Origin: CAZDKK01 sp964603725
GTDB taxonomy: Bacteria; Eisenbacteria; RBG-16-71-46; CAIMUX01; WJJG01
Assembly (NCBI GenBank): GCA_964603725.1
Contig: CAZRWW010000007.1
Location: 1 to 64,000, forward strand
DNA length: 64,000 nt
Direction: 5' to 3'
This document shows positions 42,597-51,313 of the stretch, in pieces. The position numbers and the translations under genes are program-made. The first letter of the stretch is position 1. Every line of letters begins with the position of its first letter. The notes under the pieces were generated by a model. That model was given only the letters and a program-made list of their open reading frames with translations, was not told the origin of the DNA and searched no databases.

Positions 42597-44850
42597 TCCT
42601 TATCTGCTGCAGACGGCCGGGGGCGTCGCCGCGCTGCCGGCGACCGCCGGCGCGCCGGTGGACACCCAGGTTGTCTTCCTGCAGACGGCGCTGGTGCTGG
42701 CCCTGGCGGCCCTGATCGGCTTTGTCGGCAGCAAGCTGCGCCAACCGCTGATCGTCTCGTTCATCGCGGTCGGCATCCTCGCTGGTCCTCAGGTGCTCGA
42801 CCTCATCCGCGACCCGCACTCGCTCGAGCTGTTGTCCGAGATCGGCATCTGCGTCCTGCTCTTCATCGTGGGATTGAAGCTCGATCTGGTGATGATCCGC
42901 ACGATGGGCAGAGTGGCCTTGGCCACCGGCCTCGGGCAGATCATCTTCACCTCGCTCGGCGGGTTCCTGCTGGCGCGACTCCTGGGCCTGGACATCACCG
43001 CCGCCGTCTACGTGGCGGTGGCGCTCACCTTCTCGAGCACGATCATCATCGTCAAGCTCCTCTCGGACAAGCGGGAGATTGACGCGCTGCACGGGCGCAT
43101 CGCCATCGGCTTTCTCATCGTGCAAGACCTGGCGGTGGTCTTGGCCATGATCGCGCTGTCGGCGTACGGCGCCGGCAGCGCCAGCGAGGGCGCGCTGCTG
43201 CGCGCCTATGGCAGCGTGCTAGGCCTGGGGCTCGCGTTTCTGGGGACCGTCCTGCTGTTGATGCGCTATGTCCTGCCGTGGCTCCTCCAGCAGCTCGCGC
43301 GCGTTCCGGAGCTGCTGGTGCTGTTCGCCATCGCCTGGGCGGTCGGTCTGGCGGCGCTCGGCGGCCGGTTGGGGTTCAGCAAGGAGGTGGGCGCCTTCAT
43401 CGCCGGCATGTCGATCGCCTCGACGCCGTTTCGCGACGCGATCGGATCGCGGCTGGTGAGCCTGCGGGACTTCCTGCTCCTCTTCTTCTTCATCCACCTG
43501 GGCGCCTCGCTCGAGCTGTCGTTGCTGGGCGGCGCCCTGGCGCCGGCCTTGATCCTCTCAGCCTTCGTGCTGGTCGGCAACCCCCTCATCGTGATGGGCA
43601 TCATGGGGCGCATGGGCTACCGCAAGCGCACCAGCTTCCTGGCGGGCCTGACCGTGGCGCAGATCTCGGAGTTCTCGTTGATTCTGATGGGACTCGGCGC
43701 AACCCTGGGCCACGTCGATCAAACCGCGGTCGGGCTGGTCACGCTCGTGGGCCTGGTCACGATCGGCCTGTCGACCTACATGATCCTCTACTCGGGGCCG
43801 CTCTACCGGGCGCTCGCGCCCGCGCTCTCGATCTTCGAGCGCAGCATTCCCTACCGCGAGGAGACCGCCGAGGAGCACAACGCGCGCGCGCTGGCGCGCA
43901 TCGACGTGCTCATGTTCGGCCTCGGCCACTACGGCGGCAGCATCGTGCGCGGCCTGATCAGGCGCGGCCAGCAGGTCGTGGGCGTCGATTTCGATCCACA
44001 GATCCTGCGTTACTGGCGCGAGCAGAACGTGCCGGTGCTCTACGGCGACATGGAGGACCCCGAGCTGCTGGAGCACCTGCCGATCCGGCGCACGCGCTGG
44101 ATCCTGGTTGCCGCGCCGGACCGGCAAGTCACGACCGCGCTGGTCAACCTGCTGCGCGCGGCGCGCTATCCCGGCAAGCTCGCCCTGACGGCCCGCACGC
44201 AGGACGACGCCGAGTACTTCCGGGCGCTGGGCGCCGACCTGGTCCTGCGACCCTTCGCCGACGCGGCCGATCAGGCGGTCGATGCGCTCAACGCCGCCAT
44301 GCACCTGCTGCCCGCGGAGAGCGAGTGGCCGACCGCGCTGCGGGAAGTGCGTCTGGAGACCGGCACGGTGTGGGCCGGCCGGCCGCTGGGCGCGATCCCG
44401 CTGCGCCAGGAGACCGGCGTGTCGATTCTGGCCGTGAGCCGCGCCGGGAAGACCACCTTCGACCCCGAGGCGAGCTTCGTGCTGTACCCCGGCGACCGGC
44501 TGGTGCTGCTGGGCGAGGAAGAGAACCTGGCGCCGGCGGCCGCCTTCATCAGCCGCCGGGAGTTCGGCCAGCAGGAGGAGCAGGAGGCTTTCACCATCGC
44601 GCGGGTGGACGTGCCGCCCGCCTGCGGTCTGAGCGGCCGGACTCTGGCGGAGCTCCACTTCCGGCGCGATTTCGGCGTGACCGTGATCGGCATCGAGCGC
44701 GGGGACGAGCAGATCCGCACGCTGACGGCCACGACGACCGTGGAGGCGGGCGACCGGCTGATCGTGGCCGGCAGCCGCGATGCGGTCGACAACCTGCACG
44801 CGGCCTTGATCGGCGCCTGTGCGATCGATGGCGAAGGCGGGCGGGCGTGA
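42589..44850 (+). CDS. CPA2-family monovalent cation:H+ antiporter with TrkA-N and TrkA-C domains
   Basis: A KefB/KefC-type K+ or Na+/H+ antiporter of 753 residues. ATG 42589 has AGAGGAGGGG upstream and lies inside the end of mrpG. The membrane domain (about 30-415) has KLRQPLIVSFIAVGILAGPQ, LLFIVGLKLDLVMIRTMGR, FSSTIIIVKLLSDKREIDAL, IGFLIVQDLAVVLAMIAL and GFSKEVGAFIAGMSIASTPF. A Rossmann TrkA-N domain follows (VLMFGLGHYGGSIVRGLIRR, GVDFDPQILRYW), then two TrkA-C units near 580-660 and 665-745. As the eighth gene of the mrp transcript it should serve pH, Na+ or K+ balance together with Mrp. Confidence 0.93.
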   Translation: MPDPYLLQTAGGVAALPATAGAPVDTQVVFLQTALVLALAALIGFVGSKLRQPLIVSFIAVGILAGPQVLDLIRDPHSLELLSEIGICVLLFIVGLKLDLVMIRTMGRVALATGLGQIIFTSLGGFLLARLLGLDITAAVYVAVALTFSSTIIIVKLLSDKREIDALHGRIAIGFLIVQDLAVVLAMIALSAYGAGSASEGALLRAYGSVLGLGLAFLGTVLLLMRYVLPWLLQQLARVPELLVLFAIAWAVGLAALGGRLGFSKEVGAFIAGMSIASTPFRDAIGSRLVSLRDFLLLFFFIHLGASLELSLLGGALAPALILSAFVLVGNPLIVMGIMGRMGYRKRTSFLAGLTVAQISEFSLILMGLGATLGHVDQTAVGLVTLVGLVTIGLSTYMILYSGPLYRALAPALSIFERSIPYREETAEEHNARALARIDVLMFGLGHYGGSIVRGLIRRGQQVVGVDFDPQILRYWREQNVPVLYGDMEDPELLEHLPIRRTRWILVAAPDRQVTTALVNLLRAARYPGKLALTARTQDDAEYFRALGADLVLRPFADAADQAVDALNAAMHLLPAESEWPTALREVRLETGTVWAGRPLGAIPLRQETGVSILAVSRAGKTTFDPEASFVLYPGDRLVLLGEEENLAPAAAFISRREFGQQEEQEAFTIARVDVPPACGLSGRTLAELHFRRDFGVTVIGIERGDEQIRTLTATTTVEAGDRLIVAGSRDAVDNLHAALIGACAIDGEGGRA

Positions 44851-44878
44851 TCCCGCCGCAACAGTGAGGGCAAGCAAC

Positions 44879-45622
44879 ATGCGCACAGGACGGGCGCTGG
44901 CGCTGGCGCTGGCGCTGAGCGGTCTGGGCTCGGCGCGCGCGACGGTCTTCTTCGAGCTGGAGGGCGGGGCGGCCTTCTCCGGCTACAACGACGTGCGCAT
45001 TCCGCCCGACACGGGCACGCGGTTCTCGCTCGACGAGGAGCTGGACGCCGATCCGGCGGCCTTTGCGCGCCTGCGAGTTGGATGGCGCTTCGGCGACCGC
45101 CACGCGCTGCTCGCGCTCGCCGCCCCGCTGCGACTCACCTACGACGGCCGCTTCACGCGACCGGTGAGCTACCAGGGCGTCGAGTTCGCCGCAGGGGAGG
45201 CGATCGAGGCGCTCTATCGCTTCGACTCCTATCGGATGACCTACCGCTATCGCGTGTGGACGGCGCCCCGCGCTCGCCTGGAGCTGGGCGCCACGGCCAA
45301 GATCCGCGCGGCCGAGATCCGCCTGGAGGGCGGAGGGCGGCGCGCGCGCAAGACGGACACGGGCTTCGTCCCGCTGGTGGCCTTCGCCTTCGACTGGCGC
45401 TGGGCTCCCGGCGTGGGGCTGGCGATCGAAGGCGATGCCCTGGCGTCGCCGGGCGGCCAGGGGCGGGCGGAGGACGTGCTGGCGGCGCTGCGCCTGACGG
45501 TCGCGCGCGACCTCGACGTGCTGGTGGGCTACCGCCTGCTCGAGGGCGGGGCCGACGTGGAGACGGTCTACAACTTCGCGCTGGTGCACTACGCGTCGGT
45601 AGGGCTCCGCTGGCAGCCCTGA
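44879..45622 (+). CDS. Exported barrel-like protein of unknown function
   Basis: ATG 44879 follows GTGAGGG, 28 bases after the CPA2 antiporter stop, so it is likely the last gene of that transcript. A short signal (ALALALALSGLGSARA) is followed by alternating amphipathic strands: TVFFELEGGAAFSGYNDVRI, RLRVGWRFGDRHALLALAAP, YRMTYRYRVWTAPRARLELG and YNFALVHYASVGLRW. This is consistent with a small outer-membrane beta-barrel of 247 residues. No family motif is recognised. The tandem LAL codons in the signal come from a ctggcg hexamer repeat. Confidence 0.75.
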   Translation: MRTGRALALALALSGLGSARATVFFELEGGAAFSGYNDVRIPPDTGTRFSLDEELDADPAAFARLRVGWRFGDRHALLALAAPLRLTYDGRFTRPVSYQGVEFAAGEAIEALYRFDSYRMTYRYRVWTAPRARLELGATAKIRAAEIRLEGGGRRARKTDTGFVPLVAFAFDWRWAPGVGLAIEGDALASPGGQGRAEDVLAALRLTVARDLDVLVGYRLLEGGADVETVYNFALVHYASVGLRWQP

Positions 45623-45699
45623 CACCGGGCCGCCAACGCCCGGGCGGTGCCGAGCGCGCGGCTGCCACCCAGCCGGCAGTGGGCCGAACGGCTCGCGCC

Positions 45700-45728
45700 T
45701 TGCCGGCCATTTCGGGATGTGGCAAGCT
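45700..45728 (+). promoter_or_regulatory. Possible promoter giving a leaderless symporter message
   Basis: -35 TTGCCG (45700-45705), a 17-base spacer and a weak -10 CAAGCT (45723-45728), eight bases before ATG 45737. No ribosome site is present. Confidence 0.35.
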
Positions 45729-45736
45729 GGCCCGCG

Positions 45737-47008
45737 ATGACGACCTCGAGCCACAATTCGCGCCTGCCCTGGTACCGTCAGCTCCACTATCAGATCTTCG
45801 GTGCCATGGTGCTCGGTGTCGTCCTGGGCTTCGCCGTCGGCGCTCCCGCCGTCTCGGCCTTGAGCTGGATGGGCACTACCTTCATGCAGGCGCTGCGCAT
45901 GGTGATCGTGCCGCTGGTGCTGGCTTCCCTGACCAGCGGGGTGGCGTCGATCGGCACGGGTCGCGAGCTCGGGCGCCTGGGCGCCAAGACCCTGGGTTAC
46001 TACGCGCTCACGAGCTTCCTGGCGATCTTCGTGGGGCTTTTCTTCGTCAACGCGATCCGTCCCGGCGTCGGCGCCCACATCGCGGGCGTGCAGCCGCTCT
46101 CCTTGCCCGAGGTCAGCCGTCCGTCGGGCCCCGGGGAGTTCGCCCTGCGGCTCCTGCTGGAGTTCATTCCCGCGAATCCCGTCCAGGCCATGGCGCAGGG
46201 CCAGATGCTGGGCGTGATCGGCTTCGCGATCATTCTGGGCATCGCGATCGCCCATGCGCCGGGCGCGGCGCGCGAGGCCGGGCGCCGGGCCTTCGGCGGT
46301 TTCTTCGAGATCATGATGGTGCTCACCTCGGCCGTCATCCGCTTCGCGCCGCTGGGCGTGCTGGGCCTCATGACCAAGGCCGCGGCCGAGAGCGGGGTGG
46401 CGGCCTTTGTCCCGCTGGGCAAGTACGTGCTCACGCTGGCGAGCGGGCTGCTCGTGCACGGCTTGATCATCCTGCCGCTGGTCCTGATCGTCCTGGGCCG
46501 CATCGATCCGCGGGTGCACTATCGCAACATGGCCGAGGCGCTGGTCATGGCCTTCTCGACCGCCAGCTCCGGCGCGACGCTGCCGGTCACCATGCGCTGC
46601 GTGCAGGAGAAGGTGGGCGTCAGCAACCGGGTGACGTCGTTCGTGGTTCCGATGGGCGCCACCGTCAACATGGACGGCACGGCGCTCTTCGAGTGCGTGG
46701 CGGTCATCTTCATCGCCCAGGTTCTGGGGGTTCCGCTCTCGGGCGCGCAGCAGGCCATCATCGTCGTGACCGCCTTCGCGGCCAGCGTGGGCGCGGCGGC
46801 CATCCCGAACGCGGGCCTGGTGATGATCTTCATCGTGCTCGAAGCGGTCGGCCTGCAGAGCCCCGAGGCCGGTCTGATCGTCGGGACGATGCTGGCGATC
46901 GACCGGCCGATGGACATGCTGCGCACGACGGTCAACGTGCTGTCGGACTCGTGCGGGGCGGCGATCATCGCCCGCTCCGAGGGCGAAGCGGGGGTCAATG
47001 CCGCCTGA
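45737..47008 (+). CDS. Dicarboxylate/amino acid:cation symporter (DAACS / GltP family)
   Basis: This Na+- or H+-coupled uptake carrier for glutamate, aspartate or C4-dicarboxylates has 423 residues. ATG 45737 is the natural start before SRLPWYRQLHYQIFGAMVLG. Family signatures are FMQALRMVIVPLVLASLTSG, the re-entrant hairpin FSTASSGATLPVTMRCVQEK, the NMDG motif of GATVNMDGTALFECVAVIFI, and the C-terminal DRPMDMLRTTVNVLSDSCGA, whose Asp and Asn residues bind substrate. Substrate preference cannot be read directly. Its stop lies 68 bases upstream of the caspase-like lipoprotein gene. Confidence 0.93.
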   Translation: MTTSSHNSRLPWYRQLHYQIFGAMVLGVVLGFAVGAPAVSALSWMGTTFMQALRMVIVPLVLASLTSGVASIGTGRELGRLGAKTLGYYALTSFLAIFVGLFFVNAIRPGVGAHIAGVQPLSLPEVSRPSGPGEFALRLLLEFIPANPVQAMAQGQMLGVIGFAIILGIAIAHAPGAAREAGRRAFGGFFEIMMVLTSAVIRFAPLGVLGLMTKAAAESGVAAFVPLGKYVLTLASGLLVHGLIILPLVLIVLGRIDPRVHYRNMAEALVMAFSTASSGATLPVTMRCVQEKVGVSNRVTSFVVPMGATVNMDGTALFECVAVIFIAQVLGVPLSGAQQAIIVVTAFAASVGAAAIPNAGLVMIFIVLEAVGLQSPEAGLIVGTMLAIDRPMDMLRTTVNVLSDSCGAAIIARSEGEAGVNAA

Positions 47009-47076
47009 GCCCGATGGCGGCGCAAGCCCGGCAGCCGCGCCGATGCCGCCTACGCCCGGGACGGAGGGTCGCCGAG

Positions 47077-49203
47077 ATGAAGCGCCGCATCGCTTCCTTC
47101 GCGCTCCCCGCGTGCCTCGCGCTGATCACCGCCCTGAACGGGTGCGGTCTTCTCGAGGGCGAGGAGCAGCCGCCGGAGGAGAGCGGTCTGCCGGCCGAGG
47201 CGCGCGCGGCCGCCCGCGTGCTGCTCGACTCGCTCGCCATCGGGGAGGGAGCCCTGGTGGTGATGGTGGCTGGCGTGCCGCCCGGCTCGATCCTCCGTGA
47301 GCGGGTCGCCTCCGGCGAGAACCCCGTCGAGCTGCGCGTGCCGCCGGCCGAGGGCCAGTACTACGCCTGTTTCATCGACGAGACGCCGGAGGCGCTCCTG
47401 CATCACCCGGTGCGATTCGCCTGGTGCGACCCGCTGGCCGGCGCCGTGGGCGTGGCGGAGGCCGACCAGGAGATGACGGTCATACCCCCGGCGGGCGCGC
47501 CCGCGCCGTTCACCTTCCGGGCGTATGGCCAGGTCGGCCAGGTCCACTTCTGCCTGGTCGGCGGGGGGGGCGCCGGCGAGCCCGTCGCACCCGGATCGGC
47601 GCAGCCCTGCCCGGACGGCGCCCCGGCCCGCCGGGCGAGCGCAGACAGGGTGCAGCGGCTGGCCATGGTCATCGACGGGGGAGACGTCCGTACGACTTGG
47701 GGACGGCTGGTTCCCGCCTACCACGCCATTGCCCTGACCGTCCGCGTCGCGGACAAGCTGTGCGAGGACGCGCAGGCCATGGCCGCCTATCTGGCGGCCC
47801 GCGGCTTCGACGTCGAGCGGGTGAGCCAGTACTGGGACAACAGCATGCCCTACTTCACCGACGCCGATCACTTCCAACGCGTCATGGCCCGCAAGGCCGC
47901 GGAGTTCGGGGATTGCCCGGCGGATTCCTGCCACGAGCTGTTCATCTTCGTGGCCTCCCATGGGGCGAAAGGAGGTCTGCTCAGCTTCTACCCCAAGGAC
48001 GGGGGCGCGAACATGTGGCACGTCGACCCCGCCGGCAATCTCGTCAACATCCTGCGCCTGCGACTGCCGTCCTGCGTGAAGCTGACGGTCTTCCTGCACG
48101 CCTGCTACAGCGGCGGACTCATCACCGACTACAACCACGACAGCTTCTGCACCAACCACTGCGGCCTCACCCTGCTCACGACCACGGACGCCGCCACGCC
48201 GGCGCTGGCCGGACGAGGCGTCGCCGATTCGCCCATCGACGACTTCCTCGAAGACGGCGCCGAGAAGGACCTCGACTCCGACGGCACCCCGGGAGACCTC
48301 TACGACCGCTACATCGAGATGGTCTATCAGGTGAACAAGCTCCGCCTCTACCAGCGCTGGTCCCAGGGCATCCCGCTCTCCTATCACTGCCCCTCGGGGG
48401 GATCCTGGTGCAGCCTCGACGGTCCGAAGGTCCGCCCGCCGCAGGAGCAGGCCCGCCTGGCGGTGGCGCCCGAGGAGGTCGCCTTCATCCACCGCCTGGG
48501 GCTGGACGACTGCCCGCACCCCTTGGGGATCGTCGTCGTGCAAAACGTGGGCGAGGCTGCCATGGTCTGGGAGCTCGCCGAGGATGACAGCGTGGCGGGA
48601 GCCTTCGAGACCGCGCGGTGGCTGGGGGAGCTCGAGGGCGGTCAGCAGGCCCAGGTGCCCCTGGTCTTCAGCTGCCGGCGGCCGGCCGCCGGCTTCCTGA
48701 ACGGCAACCTGGCCTTCACCGCCCATGACCTGGCCAGCGGGGCGATCGTGGACGAGGCGTCCGTGCGCGTGCGCGGACTCGTGGAGGGGCCGACCCTCTC
48801 AGGCGTGCCGATCTTGACCGGCCCGCCCCAGATCGCGCCCGCGGCGGTCTCCGGACACGGCGAGCGCGTCCAGATCACGTTGCCGGTTTCCCCCGACGCC
48901 GCCGGCGCGCAGGTCTATCTGACGCGCGCCGAAGGCTCCCTGGTGATCGCCGCCTGGCAGGAAAACACGGCCGGCGCGACCACCGTGCAGATCGAATCCC
49001 CGCCGGTGGTCACCGATGACCGGGCCTACCTGGACGTCTACCTCTACGGCGCGGACGCGCGCACCTCTGCGCATTACGGGATGAACGCGGGCTATTCGAC
49101 ATCGCTCTACGTGGTCACCCAGATGCGGGCCGGGGGAGGGACGAGCGTGTTTCGCAGCAGCATTCCGATTCCCTGGCTGGAAGTCTTGCCTCTCCGGCGG
49201 TGA
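47077..49203 (+). CDS. Caspase-like (clan CD, C13/C14) peptidase-domain lipoprotein
   Basis: ATG 47077 begins a lipoprotein signal (LPACLALITALNGCGLLEG, lipid-modified Cys near 23) in a 708-residue protein. Residues about 195-430 show a caspase-haemoglobinase fold: RLAMVIDGGDVRTTWGRLVP, LTVRVADKLCEDAQAMAAYL, the catalytic His295 in IFVASHGAKGGLL and Cys343 in VFLHACYSGGLITDY. The Cys context is the HACYSGG form of the clan CD C-Y-S-G block. Several further Cys suggest disulphides. The C-terminal 250 residues look like Ig/ASPM-type sandwiches (LGIVVVQNVGEAAMVWELAE). It is a predicted surface or periplasmic protease; the substrate is unknown. Confidence 0.85.
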   Translation: MKRRIASFALPACLALITALNGCGLLEGEEQPPEESGLPAEARAAARVLLDSLAIGEGALVVMVAGVPPGSILRERVASGENPVELRVPPAEGQYYACFIDETPEALLHHPVRFAWCDPLAGAVGVAEADQEMTVIPPAGAPAPFTFRAYGQVGQVHFCLVGGGGAGEPVAPGSAQPCPDGAPARRASADRVQRLAMVIDGGDVRTTWGRLVPAYHAIALTVRVADKLCEDAQAMAAYLAARGFDVERVSQYWDNSMPYFTDADHFQRVMARKAAEFGDCPADSCHELFIFVASHGAKGGLLSFYPKDGGANMWHVDPAGNLVNILRLRLPSCVKLTVFLHACYSGGLITDYNHDSFCTNHCGLTLLTTTDAATPALAGRGVADSPIDDFLEDGAEKDLDSDGTPGDLYDRYIEMVYQVNKLRLYQRWSQGIPLSYHCPSGGSWCSLDGPKVRPPQEQARLAVAPEEVAFIHRLGLDDCPHPLGIVVVQNVGEAAMVWELAEDDSVAGAFETARWLGELEGGQQAQVPLVFSCRRPAAGFLNGNLAFTAHDLASGAIVDEASVRVRGLVEGPTLSGVPILTGPPQIAPAAVSGHGERVQITLPVSPDAAGAQVYLTRAEGSLVIAAWQENTAGATTVQIESPPVVTDDRAYLDVYLYGADARTSAHYGMNAGYSTSLYVVTQMRAGGGTSVFRSSIPIPWLEVLPLRR

Positions 49204-49324
49204 GGTTGACAGCCTGCGCGCGGCCGGTGGACGACGAGTTTGATGACCGCACGCGGTGGCGGACCTGGCCGGCCACCGGCTTCGCGCGATGACCTGAGGA
49301 TCGTCTCGGTGCAGGAGGCCACGC

Positions 49325-50803
49325 ATGCACACCGACCTCGGACGCAGGCGCCGCACCGGCCGCGGGCGGGCCCTGCTGCCGCTGCTCGTCTGGCTGGCGC
49401 TGGCGATCATCGTCACCGGCTGCAGCCGCCGGACCGCCGGCGCCGCTCGGCCGGAGCCGCGGCCGCTCGCGGCGCAGTACGCCTCTCCCGCGCTGCCGGC
49501 CCAAGTGACCGTCCCCGCCGCGGTCGCCGTTACACAGGTCCACCCCGATCGGACCTCGAGTGCGACCGCGAGCGCGGGTTCCGACCCGCCGCACGATGCG
49601 GTCCCCGAGCCGACGGGGGATCTCTCGCTCGGGGAGGCGCTCGGGCTGGCGTTGCAGTGGAGCCCGACGCTGGTCGCCTGCGCGCACGAAGTCGAGGCCG
49701 CGGAGGCCCGCGCTTCCCAGGCGGGTCTCTGGCGCAACCCGGAGATCGACGTCCGCCGCGACCGGCTGTGGCCCTCCGGCGGCGAGGAAACCACGGATGA
49801 AGCTCGCACGCGGATCATCCTCAGTCAGGTCCTGGAGCTGGCGAGCACGCCCGACCGGCGCAGGGCGGTCGGCCGGGCGCAGAGCGAGCTGGCCGCGTGG
49901 GATTGCGAGGCGGAGCGCCTGCAGGTCGCTGCAGGAGTGGTGCGCGCGTACGCGGTCGTCCTCGGAGCGCAGGAGAAGCTGACCCGGCTGGAGGAGGTCC
50001 GGGACTACGTCCTGGAAGTCCAGCGCGGGATCGTCATCCGCGTGACGGGTGGGGAGCTGCCCGAACGCCGGCTGAAGCAGATGATCCGCCACGCCGCCGG
50101 GGCCGAGATCGAGGTTCGCCGCGGGGAGGCGGAACTGGCCGCCGCCCGCCAGGCGCTGGCCGCCACCTGGGGCGGACACGCGGCGCGCTTCGGGAGGCTG
50201 CCTGGACGACTGGAAGAACTGCCCGGGCTGCCGGACACGGCGGCGGTGCGCGCGGCGGTGGAGCAGAGCCCCGCCGTCGCGCGCTGGCAGAGCGAGATCG
50301 CCCGCGCCGAGGCCGCGGCGGCCCTGGCGCGCGCCGAGGCGTGGCCGGATCTGCGCCTCGACGCCGGGACGCGCCGCATGGACGCCACCGGCGAGCGCAC
50401 CTATCTGCTCGGCTTCGAGCTGTCGCTGCCCATCTTCGACCGCGCCCAAGGCGAACGCCGCGCCGCGCGGCATGATCTCACCGCCACCTGGGCCCGGCAG
50501 GCGGCGGCCCGCGCCGAGGTGTCCGTCGCGGCCATGGCGGCCTATCAGGAGCTGGCCGCATCGCAGTTCGCGGCGCGCACGCTGCGCGAGAGGGTCATCC
50601 CGGCCGCGACGGACGAGCTGGCCGCCCTGGAGCGGGGCTATGCCGAGAACGTCTTCAGCGTCGCCGACCTGGTCGACGGCGCGCGCGACCTCGCGCGCGC
50701 GGAGATCGACTACCTCGATGCCCTGGTCGCATGCCATCAGGCGCTGGCCGAGCTCGAGGGATTGACGGGCCAGCCCCTCGCCGGCGTCACCGCCGGCGAA
50801 TGA
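49325..50803 (+). CDS. TolC/CzcC-type outer-membrane efflux lipoprotein
   Basis: ATG 49325 follows AGGAGG. The leader LPLLVWLALAIIVTGCSRRT ends in a lipobox. Residues 100-490 are two outer-membrane-efflux (OEP) repeats with long heptad helices: LSLGEALGLALQWSPTLVAC, ASQAGLWRNPEIDVRRDRLW, LSQVLELASTPDRRRAVGRA, and in the second half SPAVARWQSEIARAEAAAAL with GFELSLPIFDRAQGERRAAR. That spacing is typical of CusC/CzcC trimeric exit ducts. No RND pump or membrane-fusion subunit lies nearby, so its partner must be encoded elsewhere. It converges on mscL. Confidence 0.92.
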   Translation: MHTDLGRRRRTGRGRALLPLLVWLALAIIVTGCSRRTAGAARPEPRPLAAQYASPALPAQVTVPAAVAVTQVHPDRTSSATASAGSDPPHDAVPEPTGDLSLGEALGLALQWSPTLVACAHEVEAAEARASQAGLWRNPEIDVRRDRLWPSGGEETTDEARTRIILSQVLELASTPDRRRAVGRAQSELAAWDCEAERLQVAAGVVRAYAVVLGAQEKLTRLEEVRDYVLEVQRGIVIRVTGGELPERRLKQMIRHAAGAEIEVRRGEAELAAARQALAATWGGHAARFGRLPGRLEELPGLPDTAAVRAAVEQSPAVARWQSEIARAEAAAALARAEAWPDLRLDAGTRRMDATGERTYLLGFELSLPIFDRAQGERRAARHDLTATWARQAAARAEVSVAAMAAYQELAASQFAARTLRERVIPAATDELAALERGYAENVFSVADLVDGARDLARAEIDYLDALVACHQALAELEGLTGQPLAGVTAGE

Positions 50804-50832
50804 CACGCGCGATCTGCTCAGGCGCCGTGCCG

Positions 50833-51288
50833 CTACGCCGCCGAGAGCTGCGAGGTGCAGTGCGGGCAGCGCGAGGCCTTGATCGGGATCGAGGTCTGAC
50901 AGAACGGGCAATCCTTGGTCGTGGGGGCCGCGGGCGCCTCCTCCTGCTTGCGGCGCATGGTATTCAGGCCGCGGATCAGCAGGAAGACCGCGAAGGCCAC
51001 GATCAGAAAGCTGATGATCGAGTTCAAGAACACGCCGATGTTGACCGTCACCGCTCCGTTGGCCTGGGCGTCGGCGAGCGTGGCGTAGGGCCCGGGCGTG
51101 GCGCCGTTCTTGATCACGGCGAAGATGTTGGAGAAGTCGATGCCGCCCAGCAGGAGCCCGATCGGCGGCATGATCACATCGGAGACCAGGCTCTTGACGA
51201 TCGTGCCGAATGCGCCGCCGATGATGATGCCGACGGCCATGTCGACGACGTTACCCCGCATCGCGAATTCCTTGAACTCCTTCAGCAT
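50833..51288 (-). CDS. mscL: Large-conductance mechanosensitive channel with C-terminal zinc ribbon
   Basis: MscL opens under membrane tension to release solutes on hypo-osmotic shock. The 151 residues start MLKEFKEFAMRGNVVDMAVG, followed by the pore helix GIIIGGAFGTIVKSLVSDVI and PPIGLLLGGIDFSN, then the second helix FLNSIISFLIVAFAVFLLIR. The usual C-terminal helical bundle ends early. It is followed by a linker and four Cys in CPFCQTSIPIKASRCPHC, a zinc-ribbon pattern found in a subset of MscL proteins. It is 25 bases downstream of a small membrane protein gene, with GGGAGGAGAAGG in the gap. Confidence 0.95.
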   Translation of the reverse strand: MLKEFKEFAMRGNVVDMAVGIIIGGAFGTIVKSLVSDVIMPPIGLLLGGIDFSNIFAVIKNGATPGPYATLADAQANGAVTVNIGVFLNSIISFLIVAFAVFLLIRGLNTMRRKQEEAPAAPTTKDCPFCQTSIPIKASRCPHCTSQLSAA

Positions 51289-51313
51289 GACCTTCTCCTC
51301 CCTGTTCGTCGTG

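Noticed and set aside
45082..47076. In-frame extension of the caspase-like gene upstream to 45082
   Set aside because: The extension is antimotif Arg/Gly-rich sequence overlapping the barrel and symporter genes. The lipoprotein signal at 47077 marks the true start.
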